Of a DNA stretch of 57,489 nucleotides, positions 42,651-51,273 are shown piece after piece. Position 1 is the first letter of the stretch, and every line of letters starts with the position of its first letter. Under the pieces are notes generated by a model, which was given only the letters and a program-made list of their open reading frames with translations, ran no database searches and was not told the origin of the DNA. The translations under genes and the position numbers were made by a program. Origin of the DNA: Bacteroidales bacterium (lineage in GTDB: Bacteria; Bacteroidota; Bacteroidia; Bacteroidales; VadinHA17); NCBI GenBank assembly GCA_003157015.1, contig PMIJ01000159.1:1-57489 (forward strand), written 5' to 3'.

Positions 42651-43373
42651 CTAATTACCCCATATTTCTTTCATGACCAAATTAAGGTCAATTAAAGCTT
42701 TATGACAGTCGCCATTAAAGGAAGAGCCATGCATGGTGGCAAGTGTTTTTGGTTTAAGTTCTGCAAGGCTATTAAGCAATTTTGAAGTATTGTTCGTGTA
42801 TGGGGTGTATCCCATTAAAGGTCCCTTTTCATATTCAATAATAGCGTTTTTGTAGTCTCCTAATACATCTTTATCGGTCAAATCAACTACATCTCCGTTT
42901 TGATGAAATAGATCGGAACACAAAAGTGTTCTATTTGTTTCCTCATACATTATTCCAGCATCCCAGCCGTGCGGCAAATGGGGAGTCCGAATAAAACGGT
43001 ATGTATATTGTCCGGTTTTCAGGATAGAATTATTTTGCATAGCATGAACCGGTTTTATAGCATAATCCCCCATATTAAGAATTGCACCCGCTTCACTGCA
43101 AACTCCTTTTGCATTTGGCGCTACTTGCAGCCAATCATTGAGTGCCCCACATTCGTCTACCTCAAAATGACTAAAACCAATCCATCTTATCTGCGATGGA
43201 GGAAGAATTTTGCTGACGGCTTCCAATAAGACAGGGAACATTTGTTTCATTCCCGTCTGGTAAAGCATAGGTTCATCATCTTTAATGAGAAAATGATTGA
43301 ATTGCAGATTAAATTCTGGCACATAGACCGAAAATCTGTAAACATCTGGTGCAATTTCTGAAGTTTTAATCAT
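42651..43373 (-). CDS. Diiron-type metallo-beta-lactamase-fold protein (ODP family)
   Basis: A 240-residue stand-alone MBL-fold domain of the oxygen-binding-diiron-protein (flavodiiron) type rather than the usual HxHxDH type. Ligands: H-F-E-V-D-E in SHFEVDECG (about 89-97), His in PHLPHGWDAG, Asp in LLCSDLF, and the last His in MHGSSF. The flavodoxin domain of real flavodiiron proteins is absent, and no flavodoxin gene is adjacent. Likely an O2-, NO- or peroxide-handling or sensing protein in the cytoplasm; an exact reaction cannot be given. First gene of an operon with the DUF1772 gene. Confidence 0.83.
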   Translation of the reverse strand: MIKTSEIAPDVYRFSVYVPEFNLQFNHFLIKDDEPMLYQTGMKQMFPVLLEAVSKILPPSQIRWIGFSHFEVDECGALNDWLQVAPNAKGVCSEAGAILNMGDYAIKPVHAMQNNSILKTGQYTYRFIRTPHLPHGWDAGIMYEETNRTLLCSDLFHQNGDVVDLTDKDVLGDYKNAIIEYEKGPLMGYTPYTNNTSKLLNSLAELKPKTLATMHGSSFNGDCHKALIDLNLVMKEIWGN

Positions 43374-43770
43374 GGTAGTTGATTTAAGAATTGTTATAAA
43401 TTAAGAATTTATTAAGTGTAATAGGGGACCTCCTTGAATTTATAACATTGTTGTAAACATGTGCATTAGTTTATGAAAATTCTCAAATTATAACAAAATA
43501 TATAGATAAAAGTTCGACAGGATTATTCTTCTCTTGTTATCAAATTTGAACTTCGTTAATGGGAAGTCAATTTTATTCTACCTTGTCTTTTCCATCTATA
43601 TATAATTAAAAAAACCATCCACCCAAGAATTAACTCAGATGGATGGAATCTAGCACGGTTCTTTTTCAGGGGTTCTTGAGATTTTAAAGTTGAGATTGAC
43701 CTTCTCAAAAGAACCGAAAACATAATTCAACATGACTCAACTAAAAACCCAGCGTTCGGTTCTGTTCGAC
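43374..43770. other. Gene-free stretch with competing hairpins
   Basis: CGGTTCTTTT (43656-43665) pairs with AAAAGAACCG (43707-43716). The same GAACCGAA (43711-43718) can also pair with TTCGGTTC (about 43752-43759). This lies just after the minus-strand gene at 43771 and may end its transcript. The remainder is A+T-rich, with no gene. Confidence 0.45.
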
Positions 43771-44055
43771 CTAATACCTGGAATTCCTTATTTTGCGTTG
43801 TAATACTCTGAAATTGAAGAAGTAGTAAGCTTTACCCTTTATGATATAAACATCAATTAAGGTCAAATCAATTTTAACGGCTGAAACAAGACATATCAGC
43901 CCTCTGTAGAGTTCTCCAACGTCTTGTATTACCATTACCTCGAAAGGACACTGTAAGCGCTGTAATTGACCCGACTTTGACATGACCAGTATGCTGTCAG
44001 TTTTACAATACTTAAAAACTTCTTCAATGTATTTCTTCTTTTCATTATCTGTCAT
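43771..44055 (-). CDS. Small hypothetical protein of mobile-element type
   Basis: Ninety-four residues from the ATG at 44055 (a TTG two codons earlier overlaps the upstream stop). There is a charged N-terminus (MTDNEKKKYIEEVFKYCK) and a hydrophobic middle. No named family. It starts two bases after the stop of the DUF6876 gene, so the pair is coupled. Confidence 0.6.
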   Translation of the reverse strand: MTDNEKKKYIEEVFKYCKTDSILVMSKSGQLQRLQCPFEVMVIQDVGELYRGLICLVSAVKIDLTLIDVYIIKGKAYYFFNFRVLQRKIRNSRY

Positions 44056-44057
44056 GA

Positions 44058-44429
44058 TCAATACTCTGATGGTAATAATGCAATTTTATCAATAACCCAG
44101 ATCCTTATGTACCCGACAGGGAAATCTGAGAATTCTATTGACTGTGATATCAACGGTCTCTTTCCGGTATCTTCCCTACAGGTTAATAACCATGTGAAGT
44201 CTTTCTTCAACTGTTTTAACTCCCATATCTGAAAGTTGACATCCCTGAGTGATTTATGATTCTGATAAGTTAAGATGGAATCAAAGAGCCAATAGGCTTT
44301 AAGATCATCCCTGATATACATACAACCATCAGTCAGAAGCAAAGGAGATTTACCTGGGAATAAATGTTTATGATACTCCTCTGTACCATGAAATTGTCTG
44401 AGGTTTCTTTCTATAATATTAGTTTCCAT
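44058..44429 (-). CDS. DUF6876-like protein
   Basis: A 123-residue cytoplasmic protein: LRQFHGTEEYHKH, LLLTDGCMYIRDDLKAYWLFD and FQIWELK. I associate this pattern with DUF6876, known from Bacteroidota and Proteobacteria mobile elements without a function. It is the middle member of a three-gene minus-strand set (44831 to 43771). Confidence 0.65.
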   Translation of the reverse strand: METNIIERNLRQFHGTEEYHKHLFPGKSPLLLTDGCMYIRDDLKAYWLFDSILTYQNHKSLRDVNFQIWELKQLKKDFTWLLTCREDTGKRPLISQSIEFSDFPVGYIRIWVIDKIALLPSEY

Positions 44430-44461
44430 AATTGTAAGATTAAATGATATGAAATAAAAAA

Positions 44462-44485
44462 GGGGCTATGCTTTCACATAACCCC
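44462..44485. terminator. Hairpin between two minus-strand mobile-element genes
   Basis: GGGGCTATG (44462-44470) pairs with CATAACCCC (44477-44485), one mismatch. It lies after the stop of the gene at 44508 and could end or attenuate its transcript. Confidence 0.5.
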
Positions 44486-44507
44486 CAACCGTGGTTTGAA
44501 ATCAACA

Positions 44508-44831
44508 TTAACCAACAACCTCGCTAATGGAGACAGGTTCTGCTGAGTAACGGTACGAATGATTCAGTGTGATCTTCTTCTTGGTACCAGGTACTGAGAA
44601 TTCATATTCATCAACTTCGATTCTTTCAATCTCCCCTGGCAATGACTGACCAATGAGAGCTTTTGCCAGAGCTTCATCAAATGTGCAGGTAATAGATGAT
44701 TTCCTTGCAGTAAGATAAGGTTTACCAGTTGCCTTTGATATTGCAACTACAACGCTGTCTTGTAAATTCATAACATTGAATTCTTTCCCATCAGCAGCTT
44801 TTCTTTTTTCTAAGCCAACGATTGTTACCAT
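44508..44831 (-). CDS. Small hypothetical protein of mobile-element type
   Basis: A 107-residue, probably beta-rich cytoplasmic protein (ITCTFDEALAKALIG, GEIERIEVDEYEFSVP). It resembles small unnamed proteins that accompany single-strand binding functions in integrative elements, but this is an impression only. First of three genes in a row with DUF6876. Confidence 0.55.
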   Translation of the reverse strand: MVTIVGLEKRKAADGKEFNVMNLQDSVVVAISKATGKPYLTARKSSITCTFDEALAKALIGQSLPGEIERIEVDEYEFSVPGTKKKITLNHSYRYSAEPVSISEVVG

Positions 44832-44940
44832 GATTGTAAATTAAATTTGATTAAACACAATGGAGGGACTTTCCCACCGCGAGTGCATAGGGGCTGTTGA
44901 TATGAGGTGATTCCTGAGCTTGAGATTATTCATCGAAAAA

Positions 44941-44986
44941 TTGACTGGGGGGTCAATAATTTTAAAGTACCTTATGACTGGGGTAT
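44941..44986. repeat. GGGGGG...TTTAAAGTACC...GGGGTA repeat, copy 1
   Basis: TTGACTGGGGGGTCAATAAT then TTTTAAAGTACCTTATGACT and GGGGTA. A diverged second copy is at 45755-45800 (GACAGGGGGGGC, TTTTAAAATACC, CCGGGGTA). The two flank the gene at 45156. The rest of 44832-45108 has nothing else I can name. Confidence 0.5.
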
Positions 44987-45108
44987 TTGCAGGGAATTTA
45001 TGAACTCCCGGAGTATATTCAAATTCCTACGAGAGTTACATCCAATAGATTCTGATGTCGTATAAAAGCAGTCATATATTTATATATTAATACTTTATAA
45101 AAAACAAA

Positions 45109-45136
45109 ATGCCCCAAAATAATATCTTCGGGGCAT
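45109..45136 (-). terminator. Rho-independent terminator of the 45156 gene
   Basis: On the minus strand, ATGCCCC (45136-45130) pairs with GGGGCAT (45115-45109) and is followed by TTTGTTTTTTATAAAG: stem plus T-run, 20 bases after the stop codon. Confidence 0.8.
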
Positions 45137-45155
45137 ATCGATATAATTAAACTGT

Positions 45156-45653
45156 TTATTTAACTCTTTTAAAATTATATGTCAGGACAACTTTCCCATT
45201 CAGAAATTCGCTTGCTGAAAAAGCATCTGGTGATTTGAATTCTCCTTCTGCTCTACTGGATGCTTTATCAGGATTGGATATATCAGATAAGTGGACAGAT
45301 TCAAACTTAGTATTTGATGTAAACCATATTACCCAAATCTCAATATCCTTGCCTTTTGCAAAATCAGCCCCAACAAATTTGTCAAGTTTGCTATCGTACC
45401 CCCAAAGTTCCTTTTCTTCACCAATCATTTTATCCTTTGCCAATGTCCTATCATAGCCTTCTAATCCCGAACCAAAGGCTTTATAGTCCACATAATAAAC
45501 AGTATCTTTTGCCATGTCAACTTTCCAATTACCGATAAGTTTCTTCATAAGTTCAACCTGATTAGGTTTTGAAGTGGTGGTTTGTGCCTGTACTCCGTTT
45601 AATAAGAATAATAGGAATACAGCAATTGAAATTGTTAAACAAAGTTTTTTCAT
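45156..45653 (-). CDS. Secreted DUF1579/lipocalin-like protein
   Basis: A 165-residue secreted protein with a signal peptide (about 1-23, GVQAQ). The mature part starts PNQVELMKKLIGNWKVDMAKD and ends with a beta-rich domain (WFTSNTKFESVHLSDISNP). It resembles calycin-type proteins (DUF1579-like). The C-terminal half of the gene at 46904 is a clear homologue (QIELMKKFVGTWKSEAGKD, WFTSKNTCEGVLYSDMSNP). Ligand unknown. It has its own strong terminator and is bracketed by the GGGGGG repeat, so it looks like a separate insert in the island. Confidence 0.7.
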   Translation of the reverse strand: MKKLCLTISIAVFLLFLLNGVQAQTTTSKPNQVELMKKLIGNWKVDMAKDTVYYVDYKAFGSGLEGYDRTLAKDKMIGEEKELWGYDSKLDKFVGADFAKGKDIEIWVIWFTSNTKFESVHLSDISNPDKASSRAEGEFKSPDAFSASEFLNGKVVLTYNFKRVK

Positions 45654-45754
45654 TTGATTGAGATTTTGTTAATAGATAAAATAAATAACTGTAAGTCAGA
45701 AATATTAAGCAAGTTACACCGGCCAAAAGGCAAAGTCAAATAAATTTTCATAAA

Positions 45755-45841
45755 GTGACAGGGGGGGCTAAATTTTTAAAATACCTATACCGGGGTATCT
45801 ATAATGAATGAGTAAACCAGGGGCATGTTTATAGGCTATTC
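45755..45841. repeat. GGGGGG repeat copy 2 and TATAGGCTATTC word
   Basis: The second copy of the repeat at 44941 lies at 45755-45800. Then TTTATAGGCTATTC (45828-45841) is identical to 48031-48044; similar bases follow both (TTTTAAAT/TGTTAAAT, then TTACAGT). These may be element-specific operator or replication sites. Confidence 0.45.
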
Positions 45842-46067
45842 CTTTTAAATATTTCTTACAGTATTGAATCTTATGAATAGTTATCTTTTAATTATATCCT
45901 TTTAGTATTATTAAGATTTACTTGACTTTAGTTTTTTGCTGATGTAACTTACATTAAATATTTCATTCCCATTTTTATAGTTAAAAATATATGCCGTATG
46001 AATTTTAAATAACAAATAATCAATAAATTACAATCAATTAACACTAACTAATAATTAAATTAAAAAA

Positions 46068-46538
46068 ATGGCAACATTAAGACCTGCAGTAAAAGATGAC
46101 GATGGATATGTTCAAAAAATCATCAAGTATATACCAGCTGAAATTGTAGCAGCTTATACTGCTTTAGTTGGATATTTATCTGTAACTGCAAATTCGGACA
46201 TTCCAGTACATTACAAAACTTACTATTTGATTTTATTAGTTATATTGGTTCTCGTTACACCATTTTGGACATACTATGCAGTCTTAGACAATTCAAATCC
46301 TCCAAATCAAAATACTGCCAAGAAAAGAGCATTTTTCCATTCCGTCATTGCGACAATCGCATTTGCAATTTGGGTTTATACAATCGGTAATCCTTTACTC
46401 AAAGCATTGTTATGTAATTGCGCTAAGATAGATTGCCCTGACTGTGGCTGTTATAGTCCAGTATTAGGTTCAATCATTCTTGTTCTTTTCACAATCATAA
46501 CACCTTTGATAGAAAGAATCGTTCTTGGCCCTAAGTAG
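46068..46538 (+). CDS. Four-helix membrane protein of unknown function
   Basis: A 156-residue protein with hydrophobic segments near 26-42, 52-72, 90-112 and 127-148. There is an N-terminal cytosolic PAVKDDDGYVQKIIKYIPAE and a Cys-rich loop CNCAKIDCPDCGCY (about 117-130) between helices 3 and 4. No named family. It stands alone in the plus direction. The loop could bind metal or form disulfides. The next 365 bases (46539-46903) carry TTTGGAGATATTAAAA (46562-46577), which recurs after the next gene, but no gene. Confidence 0.65.
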   Translation: MATLRPAVKDDDGYVQKIIKYIPAEIVAAYTALVGYLSVTANSDIPVHYKTYYLILLVILVLVTPFWTYYAVLDNSNPPNQNTAKKRAFFHSVIATIAFAIWVYTIGNPLLKALLCNCAKIDCPDCGCYSPVLGSIILVLFTIITPLIERIVLGPK

Positions 46539-46903
46539 CTAAGAAAAATTACAACCATAACTTTGGAGATATTAAAACTTCCAGGCGTAAGTACCTTTGC
46601 AAAAAGATATGAAAACTCGAATTATTCTTTTATTAATGTTTATTTCTCCTTAACTTTTGATTACCGCATCAGCCTATGTTGGATGACGCATGTATATATT
46701 ATGTGGTGAATTGAATATCATTCCCTTTATTTAAAACTCCATACTGGCTGCAACATAACAAAGCACTGTTAATACTTATAATCAGCACCAAATATTCCAA
46801 TTTGGTACAATTTATTTGTTTGGTATACTTTTTTGTTCTAACTTTTCTCATATAATTAACCTACAGGCATTTGAAAACATATATTTAACCAAAATAATAA
46901 CCT

Positions 46904-47821
46904 ATGAAAACAAGAATTATTTATTTGCTTTTGCTTATTGTCTGTTTTTCATGCGGAACTAACAATAAGCCTGTATCTGATGTTCAGAAAGAGAAAATAA
47001 AAGGCGAAGTAAAAGAAGTTGTAAATACCTTTTTTAAAGGATGTGAAGAAATTAACATGGACATGGTTCTTGGAACATGCCTTAATTCACCTGAGTTTGC
47101 ATATATAAACAATGGTTATGTTTTTAGTTATAAGGAATGTATGGATATTTTTAAACCCGTTTTCGCAAGTATGTTAAATCAAAAAATTACAATTGTTGAT
47201 GAAAAATATACATTCCCTGATAATTCAACAGTCTTTTATTCTAACCATTCCAAGTCTTTAACAAATTACAAGGATGGTCATGCCATTCTTCAAGACCCTA
47301 CTGTTATGTTATTAATATTTAAGAAAATCAATGCTACTTGGAAAATTATTTATGGAGTTGAGTCTTACATTCAGCAAAATGTTAAGAATACCGAAACATC
47401 TAAAGACCTCAACCAAATCGAATTAATGAAAAAGTTTGTAGGGACGTGGAAAAGTGAAGCAGGAAAAGACACATCATTTATTTGGGATGGGAAATCCTAT
47501 GGAGAGGGATTGGATATAAATGTCAGATTTGAAACAAAAGGGAAAATAATAAATGAAGGTAAAGCAGTTTTAGCATATGACAAAAACTCTGATAAGTATA
47601 TTCAAGCAAGGATAATGAAAACTTCAGGTTCTATACTTGCAGCAATGTGGTTTACCTCAAAAAACACTTGCGAAGGAGTTTTGTACAGTGATATGTCTAA
47701 TCCAGAAAATGCCAAAATGAAGGCGATATTTGAATTCATTTCTCCTACAAAATTTACTCAAACTGATAAAGTTCCAAATAAGCCAGATGAAGTCTCAACT
47801 TTCACATTATTGAGCAAATAA
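46904..47821 (+). CDS. Lipoprotein: NTF2-like domain fused to a DUF1579/lipocalin-like domain
   Basis: A 305-residue lipoprotein (signal LIVCFSC, Cys about 17). Residues 30-160 look like a SnoaL/NTF2-type cone (VVNTFFKGCEEINMDMVLG, YTFPDNSTVFYSNHSKS, ATWKIIYGVESY). Residues 165-305 are homologous to the secreted protein at 45156. Single-domain and fused forms 1.2 kb apart suggest duplication and fusion. Small-molecule binding is likely but unproven. A good terminator follows. Confidence 0.7.
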   Translation: MKTRIIYLLLLIVCFSCGTNNKPVSDVQKEKIKGEVKEVVNTFFKGCEEINMDMVLGTCLNSPEFAYINNGYVFSYKECMDIFKPVFASMLNQKITIVDEKYTFPDNSTVFYSNHSKSLTNYKDGHAILQDPTVMLLIFKKINATWKIIYGVESYIQQNVKNTETSKDLNQIELMKKFVGTWKSEAGKDTSFIWDGKSYGEGLDINVRFETKGKIINEGKAVLAYDKNSDKYIQARIMKTSGSILAAMWFTSKNTCEGVLYSDMSNPENAKMKAIFEFISPTKFTQTDKVPNKPDEVSTFTLLSK

Positions 47822-47846
47822 TTTGGAGATATTAAAAATAAAAGTG

Positions 47847-47885
47847 AATGCCCTGAGATTATATATTTCAGGGCATTGTTATTTA
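47847..47885 (+). terminator. Terminator of the 46904 gene
   Basis: AATGCCCTGA (47847-47856) pairs perfectly with TCAGGGCATT (47868-47877), then GTTATTT. It is 26 bases after the stop. Confidence 0.75.
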
Positions 47886-48230
47886 ACTAACGTATTATGC
47901 TACAAGTAAATAATCCTAATTTAACCACACCAGAATATGTTGGATGTAGAACAAGTTGGAGGGATAACTTTCCTCAACCAAGAGAACTTATTCTTTGTTC
48001 TAATATATCCCTTCCGCTCCGATAATTTTTTTTATAGGCTATTCTTGTTAAATGTTACAGTTTGTACACTTAGTTATATGGTCTTAAAAAGGCTGTAGAT
48101 GAGATACATAGGCTAAAATTATTTTTAATAAAATAGGCAAGAAACTGTAACATTCCTCTATATATTTCGTATAAATAGCAAACCGAGATACTCTTCTCAG
48201 ATAAATCATAATAACTTAATAATTAACACA
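47886..48230. promoter_or_regulatory. Regulatory region before the three-gene block, with a 13-bp inverted repeat
   Basis: AATGTTACAGTTT (48051-48063) and AAACTGTAACATT (48142-48154) are exact inverse copies 78 bases apart. TTTATAGGCTATTC (48031-48044) repeats the word at 45828. TATATTTC (48165-48172) is near the -7 pattern TANNTTTG. A short frame from about 47897 (42 codons) looks non-coding. It could be an operator, or origin sites for the block. Confidence 0.45.
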
Positions 48231-48488
48231 ATGGATAATAGTTTGAATACTATGTCAGGTAAGACTATAGTAACAAAAATATGCATAACATGCCATGAAG
48301 AATTGCCAATAGATGAATTTGGCAAAAGACGATGTCGTTCTAGCAAACCTGATGCACACTGGATTTACAGTAGGTATGGTGAATGCAAAGAATGCATGGC
48401 TAAACGAAATGCTTACTGGAGGTCCTTAAACCCAGATTACATGAAAAAATGGTACATAAAACACAAACAAAATGAAACTCGATTATAA
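48231..48488 (+). CDS. Small zinc-finger protein
   Basis: Eighty-five residues with two Cys pairs, CITCHEELP (about 18-26) and CKECMAKRN (about 52-60), and a basic C-terminus (MKKWYIKHKQ). The arrangement is like HNH-linked or phage Zn-finger proteins, but the nuclease His residues are not evident. First of three genes that overlap each other (by 17 and 26 bases). Confidence 0.65.
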   Translation: MDNSLNTMSGKTIVTKICITCHEELPIDEFGKRRCRSSKPDAHWIYSRYGECKECMAKRNAYWRSLNPDYMKKWYIKHKQNETRL

Positions 48489-48732
48489 ACACTTTGGTGT
48501 AGTGAAATTCTTTAATGTAGGCCGGCTATATGGCTTCATTACAGATGACAAGACGGGCAAGGATTATTTTTGCCACAATAATGGTTTAGCCTGCCATATA
48601 AAAAAAGGTGATAAGGTAACATTTGAACTATCAGAATGCTCAAAAGGGGTAGAAGCCGTAAATGTTACTCTGATTAATTCTGACAACCTTACAAATATAC
48701 TATGCGATGGGAACAATAAACAGACAGAATAA
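48472..48732 (+). CDS. Cold-shock-domain-like protein
   Basis: An 86-residue protein with an OB-fold cold-shock-like core: GVVKFFNVGRLYGFITDD (RNP1-like), DYFCHNN (RNP2-like) and KKGDKVTFEL. It binds single-stranded nucleic acid, if it behaves like its family. Overlaps the preceding gene by 17 bases and the following one by 26, so translation is coupled. Confidence 0.78.
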   Translation: MKLDYKHFGVVKFFNVGRLYGFITDDKTGKDYFCHNNGLACHIKKGDKVTFELSECSKGVEAVNVTLINSDNLTNILCDGNNKQTE

Positions 48733-49447
48733 AACAACCTTCGTAAGATGTCTGAAGGATGAACAACATCCCTTCACCAGAATACCAGCAACGCTTTGTT
48801 CCTTGAACGGTTATCAGTTAGCAATAATGACACAGATTTTATCAAACAGAGATGACTGGAAAGTAGTTAAAAAGGAGATATGTAAAAGAGTAGGCTTCCC
48901 ACGGGAAAAATTCAATGACGCTTGGAAGTCACTTATCGACCTGGGATATATATTGGTTAAAAGAATTCTAGGTGGTTATGACTATACCATCTATGAAGAT
49001 CCTGCTTCCACAAGTACCAGGGATGGTATCTGTGATTCCACAAGTACCACGGGTAGTAGTTGTACCGGTGGTATGCTAACTACTATCAATAATAACTACA
49101 ATAGGGAAATGACAATGACCGCGGATGGTACTTGTGAGGAGAGCCAATTTAATGAACTCATTGAACTATATCCTGCTACTGGAACAAAACCAGATGGCAC
49201 CTCCTACAAATTAAAAGGCAACCTGGATAAGTGCAAAAAGGCATATACCGATTATTTAAAAACAAATGTCATGACTCATGACGAAATAATGACCGCTCTT
49301 AAAGTCGAATTAAACGATAAACGAATGAATGGTAAGACCAACTTTCAAAAAGGATTATTCAGATGGATTGAAGATAAATCCTTTGAGCACTATCGAGGGA
49401 AAAAATTGGAAACTGTTGACATGGGATATGGCACAGAACTGGCATAA
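48707..49447 (+). CDS. Winged-helix, replication-initiation-like protein
   Basis: A 246-residue protein. About residues 25-95 form a winged-helix-like fold (ICKRVGFPREKFNDAWKSLIDLGYI and a YDYTIYED wing). A Ser/Thr/Gly-rich linker follows (about 100-125), encoded by imperfect repeats of TTCCACAAGTACCA. A C-terminal helical part (KCKKAYTDYLKT, GLFRWIEDKSFE) looks like the DnaD-like/phage replication-protein tail. I infer a role in initiating element replication. It lacks a recognisable Rep endonuclease motif. Last gene of the overlapping block; hairpins follow at once. Confidence 0.6.
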   Translation: MGTINRQNKTTFVRCLKDEQHPFTRIPATLCSLNGYQLAIMTQILSNRDDWKVVKKEICKRVGFPREKFNDAWKSLIDLGYILVKRILGGYDYTIYEDPASTSTRDGICDSTSTTGSSCTGGMLTTINNNYNREMTMTADGTCEESQFNELIELYPATGTKPDGTSYKLKGNLDKCKKAYTDYLKTNVMTHDEIMTALKVELNDKRMNGKTNFQKGLFRWIEDKSFEHYRGKKLETVDMGYGTELA

Positions 49448-49453
49448 TGGGAT

Positions 49454-49592
49454 GAAAGCGCAAGCTTTCCTCTACAACGGGCCCCCGAAGGGGAAGTGTC
49501 AACCTTATCATGCAGGGTGCTTAAGATGCATCGGCTGAAGCCTCCATAGTATACTACCCCTCCGCACTTCGTTAAGGTTCCCTATGGGAACC
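49454..49592. other. Series of hairpins after the replication-like gene
   Basis: GAAAGC/GCTTTC with a GCAA loop (49454-49469); CCCC-GAA-GGGG (49483-49493); GGTTCCC-TAT-GGGAACC (49576-49592). G+C is higher than in the neighbours. The place suggests an origin (replication or transfer) of the element or terminators; no other feature is found to 49778. Confidence 0.45.
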
Positions 49593-49778
49593 AATGCAGA
49601 AACAATGGCTTCACTAACACTATTTGGTTCATATAGAAGTGAGAATTGAATATTTGAAAAATAAGGTACATCTGCCTTGAATACCGAAAAATCGTCATTC
49701 TAGGCTACGATGATCACATAAACTTCCAGGGTTGGGATTTTTTGATACCTGTTTTCTAAATAATCCACCACTTCACAT

Positions 49779-51158
49779 TTAACGGCGTCCACCATGTGAA
49801 CTACTATGACTAGAACTTTGTGAACTACTGCGACTAGGACTGTGTGAACTACTGTGAACAGAATTATCCCTGCCGCCATATGAATGCCAGGATTGACTAT
49901 GATAAGAATTGGCATTAGGATGTGTTGTATTTTCAGTACTTCTTTGATAGGTTTGCCCTTTTGCTCGCTGGTATGAAGACGGTGATGTAAGCCTGTTTAG
50001 CCGGTTTCCGCCATTCGGGTTAAAATGATTGTTGGCGTTTCCCATAAAACCATGATTCACAGATCCCATTACTCGGTTTTCAGCAACATTATTTCTATAA
50101 TAATTGCCATATTGACGGTACAAGTTTGGGTATTGATTGTAGTGGCCACCATTAAAAAACCAATTAGAGAATCCATATCCCGGGAGACCCCATATACTAA
50201 AGCGGCCAGCTCCAAAGTATAAACCTGTTTCAAACCAAAAACTTCCTGGATACCAAAGTGGGTATGAATACCATTCGGGATATCCAAACCAATAGGAATA
50301 AGGATTAGCATAATAACTCGTATAATCCATATCATTATTTTGTTGTGCAGGCACATCAATATCATTCGTTTTTGCATAATCATTTGCAGCTTGGCCTAGT
50401 TCATCCGTAGCTTTTGGGTCATCAGCCATTTGCTCTTTATAAGCTGCTATTTCGTATTGGTTTTGTACGTTCAAACTATCATGAAGGGCTGCCAGGCGGT
50501 TATTGAGTTCCTGGGGGTTGCTTTTAAAGTGCTCTCCTAATCGTGTAGAAAGATCAATATTATTCGTCAACAATGTCAAAACATCAGGCATGGTTGACAA
50601 TTTATGAAAAGCGGCCTTAGTTGGCGCATCAAGATTTTGTATGGTTTTATCAAAATCCTTTTGAGCAGACGTGTTTATATCGTCTAATTTTAGGAGGTCT
50701 TTATGCTCAGTGTTGTATAATTTCCAAGCTGCTTCCTGTAAATCAGCATCCTGGTTAGGTAATAATTTATAAACATCTTCTTTATTTTGATTCTTTGGAA
50801 GCGAGGCCAGCATGTGCATCAAATCAGGATACCTTGTGAGGGTATAATACAAAACTTGTTTCTTTTGGTCGAACCCATTGATTATATTATGAAATGATTC
50901 AATCGTTTGGCTTTGGTCCTTTTGAATTATTGTCAATGTTTTAGGATATTGACATGCCTGTAAAATAGCTTGACGGACTTCTGCATTATATGGGGCAATT
51001 GAAGCTGCAATGCCTTTATCGGTTTCAAGCTGGTTTACTTGACCGAAAACAAATATATTGGAGGTTAAAAATAAAGTCATAAATAATAACCTGCCTAAAT
51101 TTAACAGATTGCTTATCCAAATTGGAAGCAATTTATATGCTTTTAATATTGTTGCCAT
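49779..51158 (-). CDS. Secreted DUF3300-like protein with low-complexity tail
   Basis: A 459-residue protein with an N-terminal hydrophobic leader (about 20-40, VFGQ). A helical part (about 45-260) follows, then an aromatic-rich centre (SYWFGYPEWYSYPLWYP). The tail is rich in Asn, Ser, His and Gly (SSSHSPSRSSSQSSSHSSS, then HGGRR). It resembles the DUF3300 group, whose role is unknown. The stretch may be surface-exposed or metal-binding. It is opposite in direction to the replication-like block. Confidence 0.6.
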   Translation of the reverse strand: MATILKAYKLLPIWISNLLNLGRLLFMTLFLTSNIFVFGQVNQLETDKGIAASIAPYNAEVRQAILQACQYPKTLTIIQKDQSQTIESFHNIINGFDQKKQVLYYTLTRYPDLMHMLASLPKNQNKEDVYKLLPNQDADLQEAAWKLYNTEHKDLLKLDDINTSAQKDFDKTIQNLDAPTKAAFHKLSTMPDVLTLLTNNIDLSTRLGEHFKSNPQELNNRLAALHDSLNVQNQYEIAAYKEQMADDPKATDELGQAANDYAKTNDIDVPAQQNNDMDYTSYYANPYSYWFGYPEWYSYPLWYPGSFWFETGLYFGAGRFSIWGLPGYGFSNWFFNGGHYNQYPNLYRQYGNYYRNNVAENRVMGSVNHGFMGNANNHFNPNGGNRLNRLTSPSSYQRAKGQTYQRSTENTTHPNANSYHSQSWHSYGGRDNSVHSSSHSPSRSSSQSSSHSSSHGGRR

Positions 51159-51273
51159 TTGCTTTAATTTAATTTGTAAATGAATTATTATAAGGTAAAA
51201 ATAAGCATCGTTTAAAAGTTAAGCATTACATATTTTTAGATATAAATTATATAATTCTCACATTTTATTTATT

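Noticed and set aside
47897..48025. A 42-codon frame before the regulatory region
   Set aside because: No start context, no domain, and it sits between a terminator and the inverted repeat; insufficient support.
49000..49075. CRISPR-like repeats in the winged-helix gene
   Set aside because: Only two short imperfect copies, inside an open reading frame and without equal spacers.
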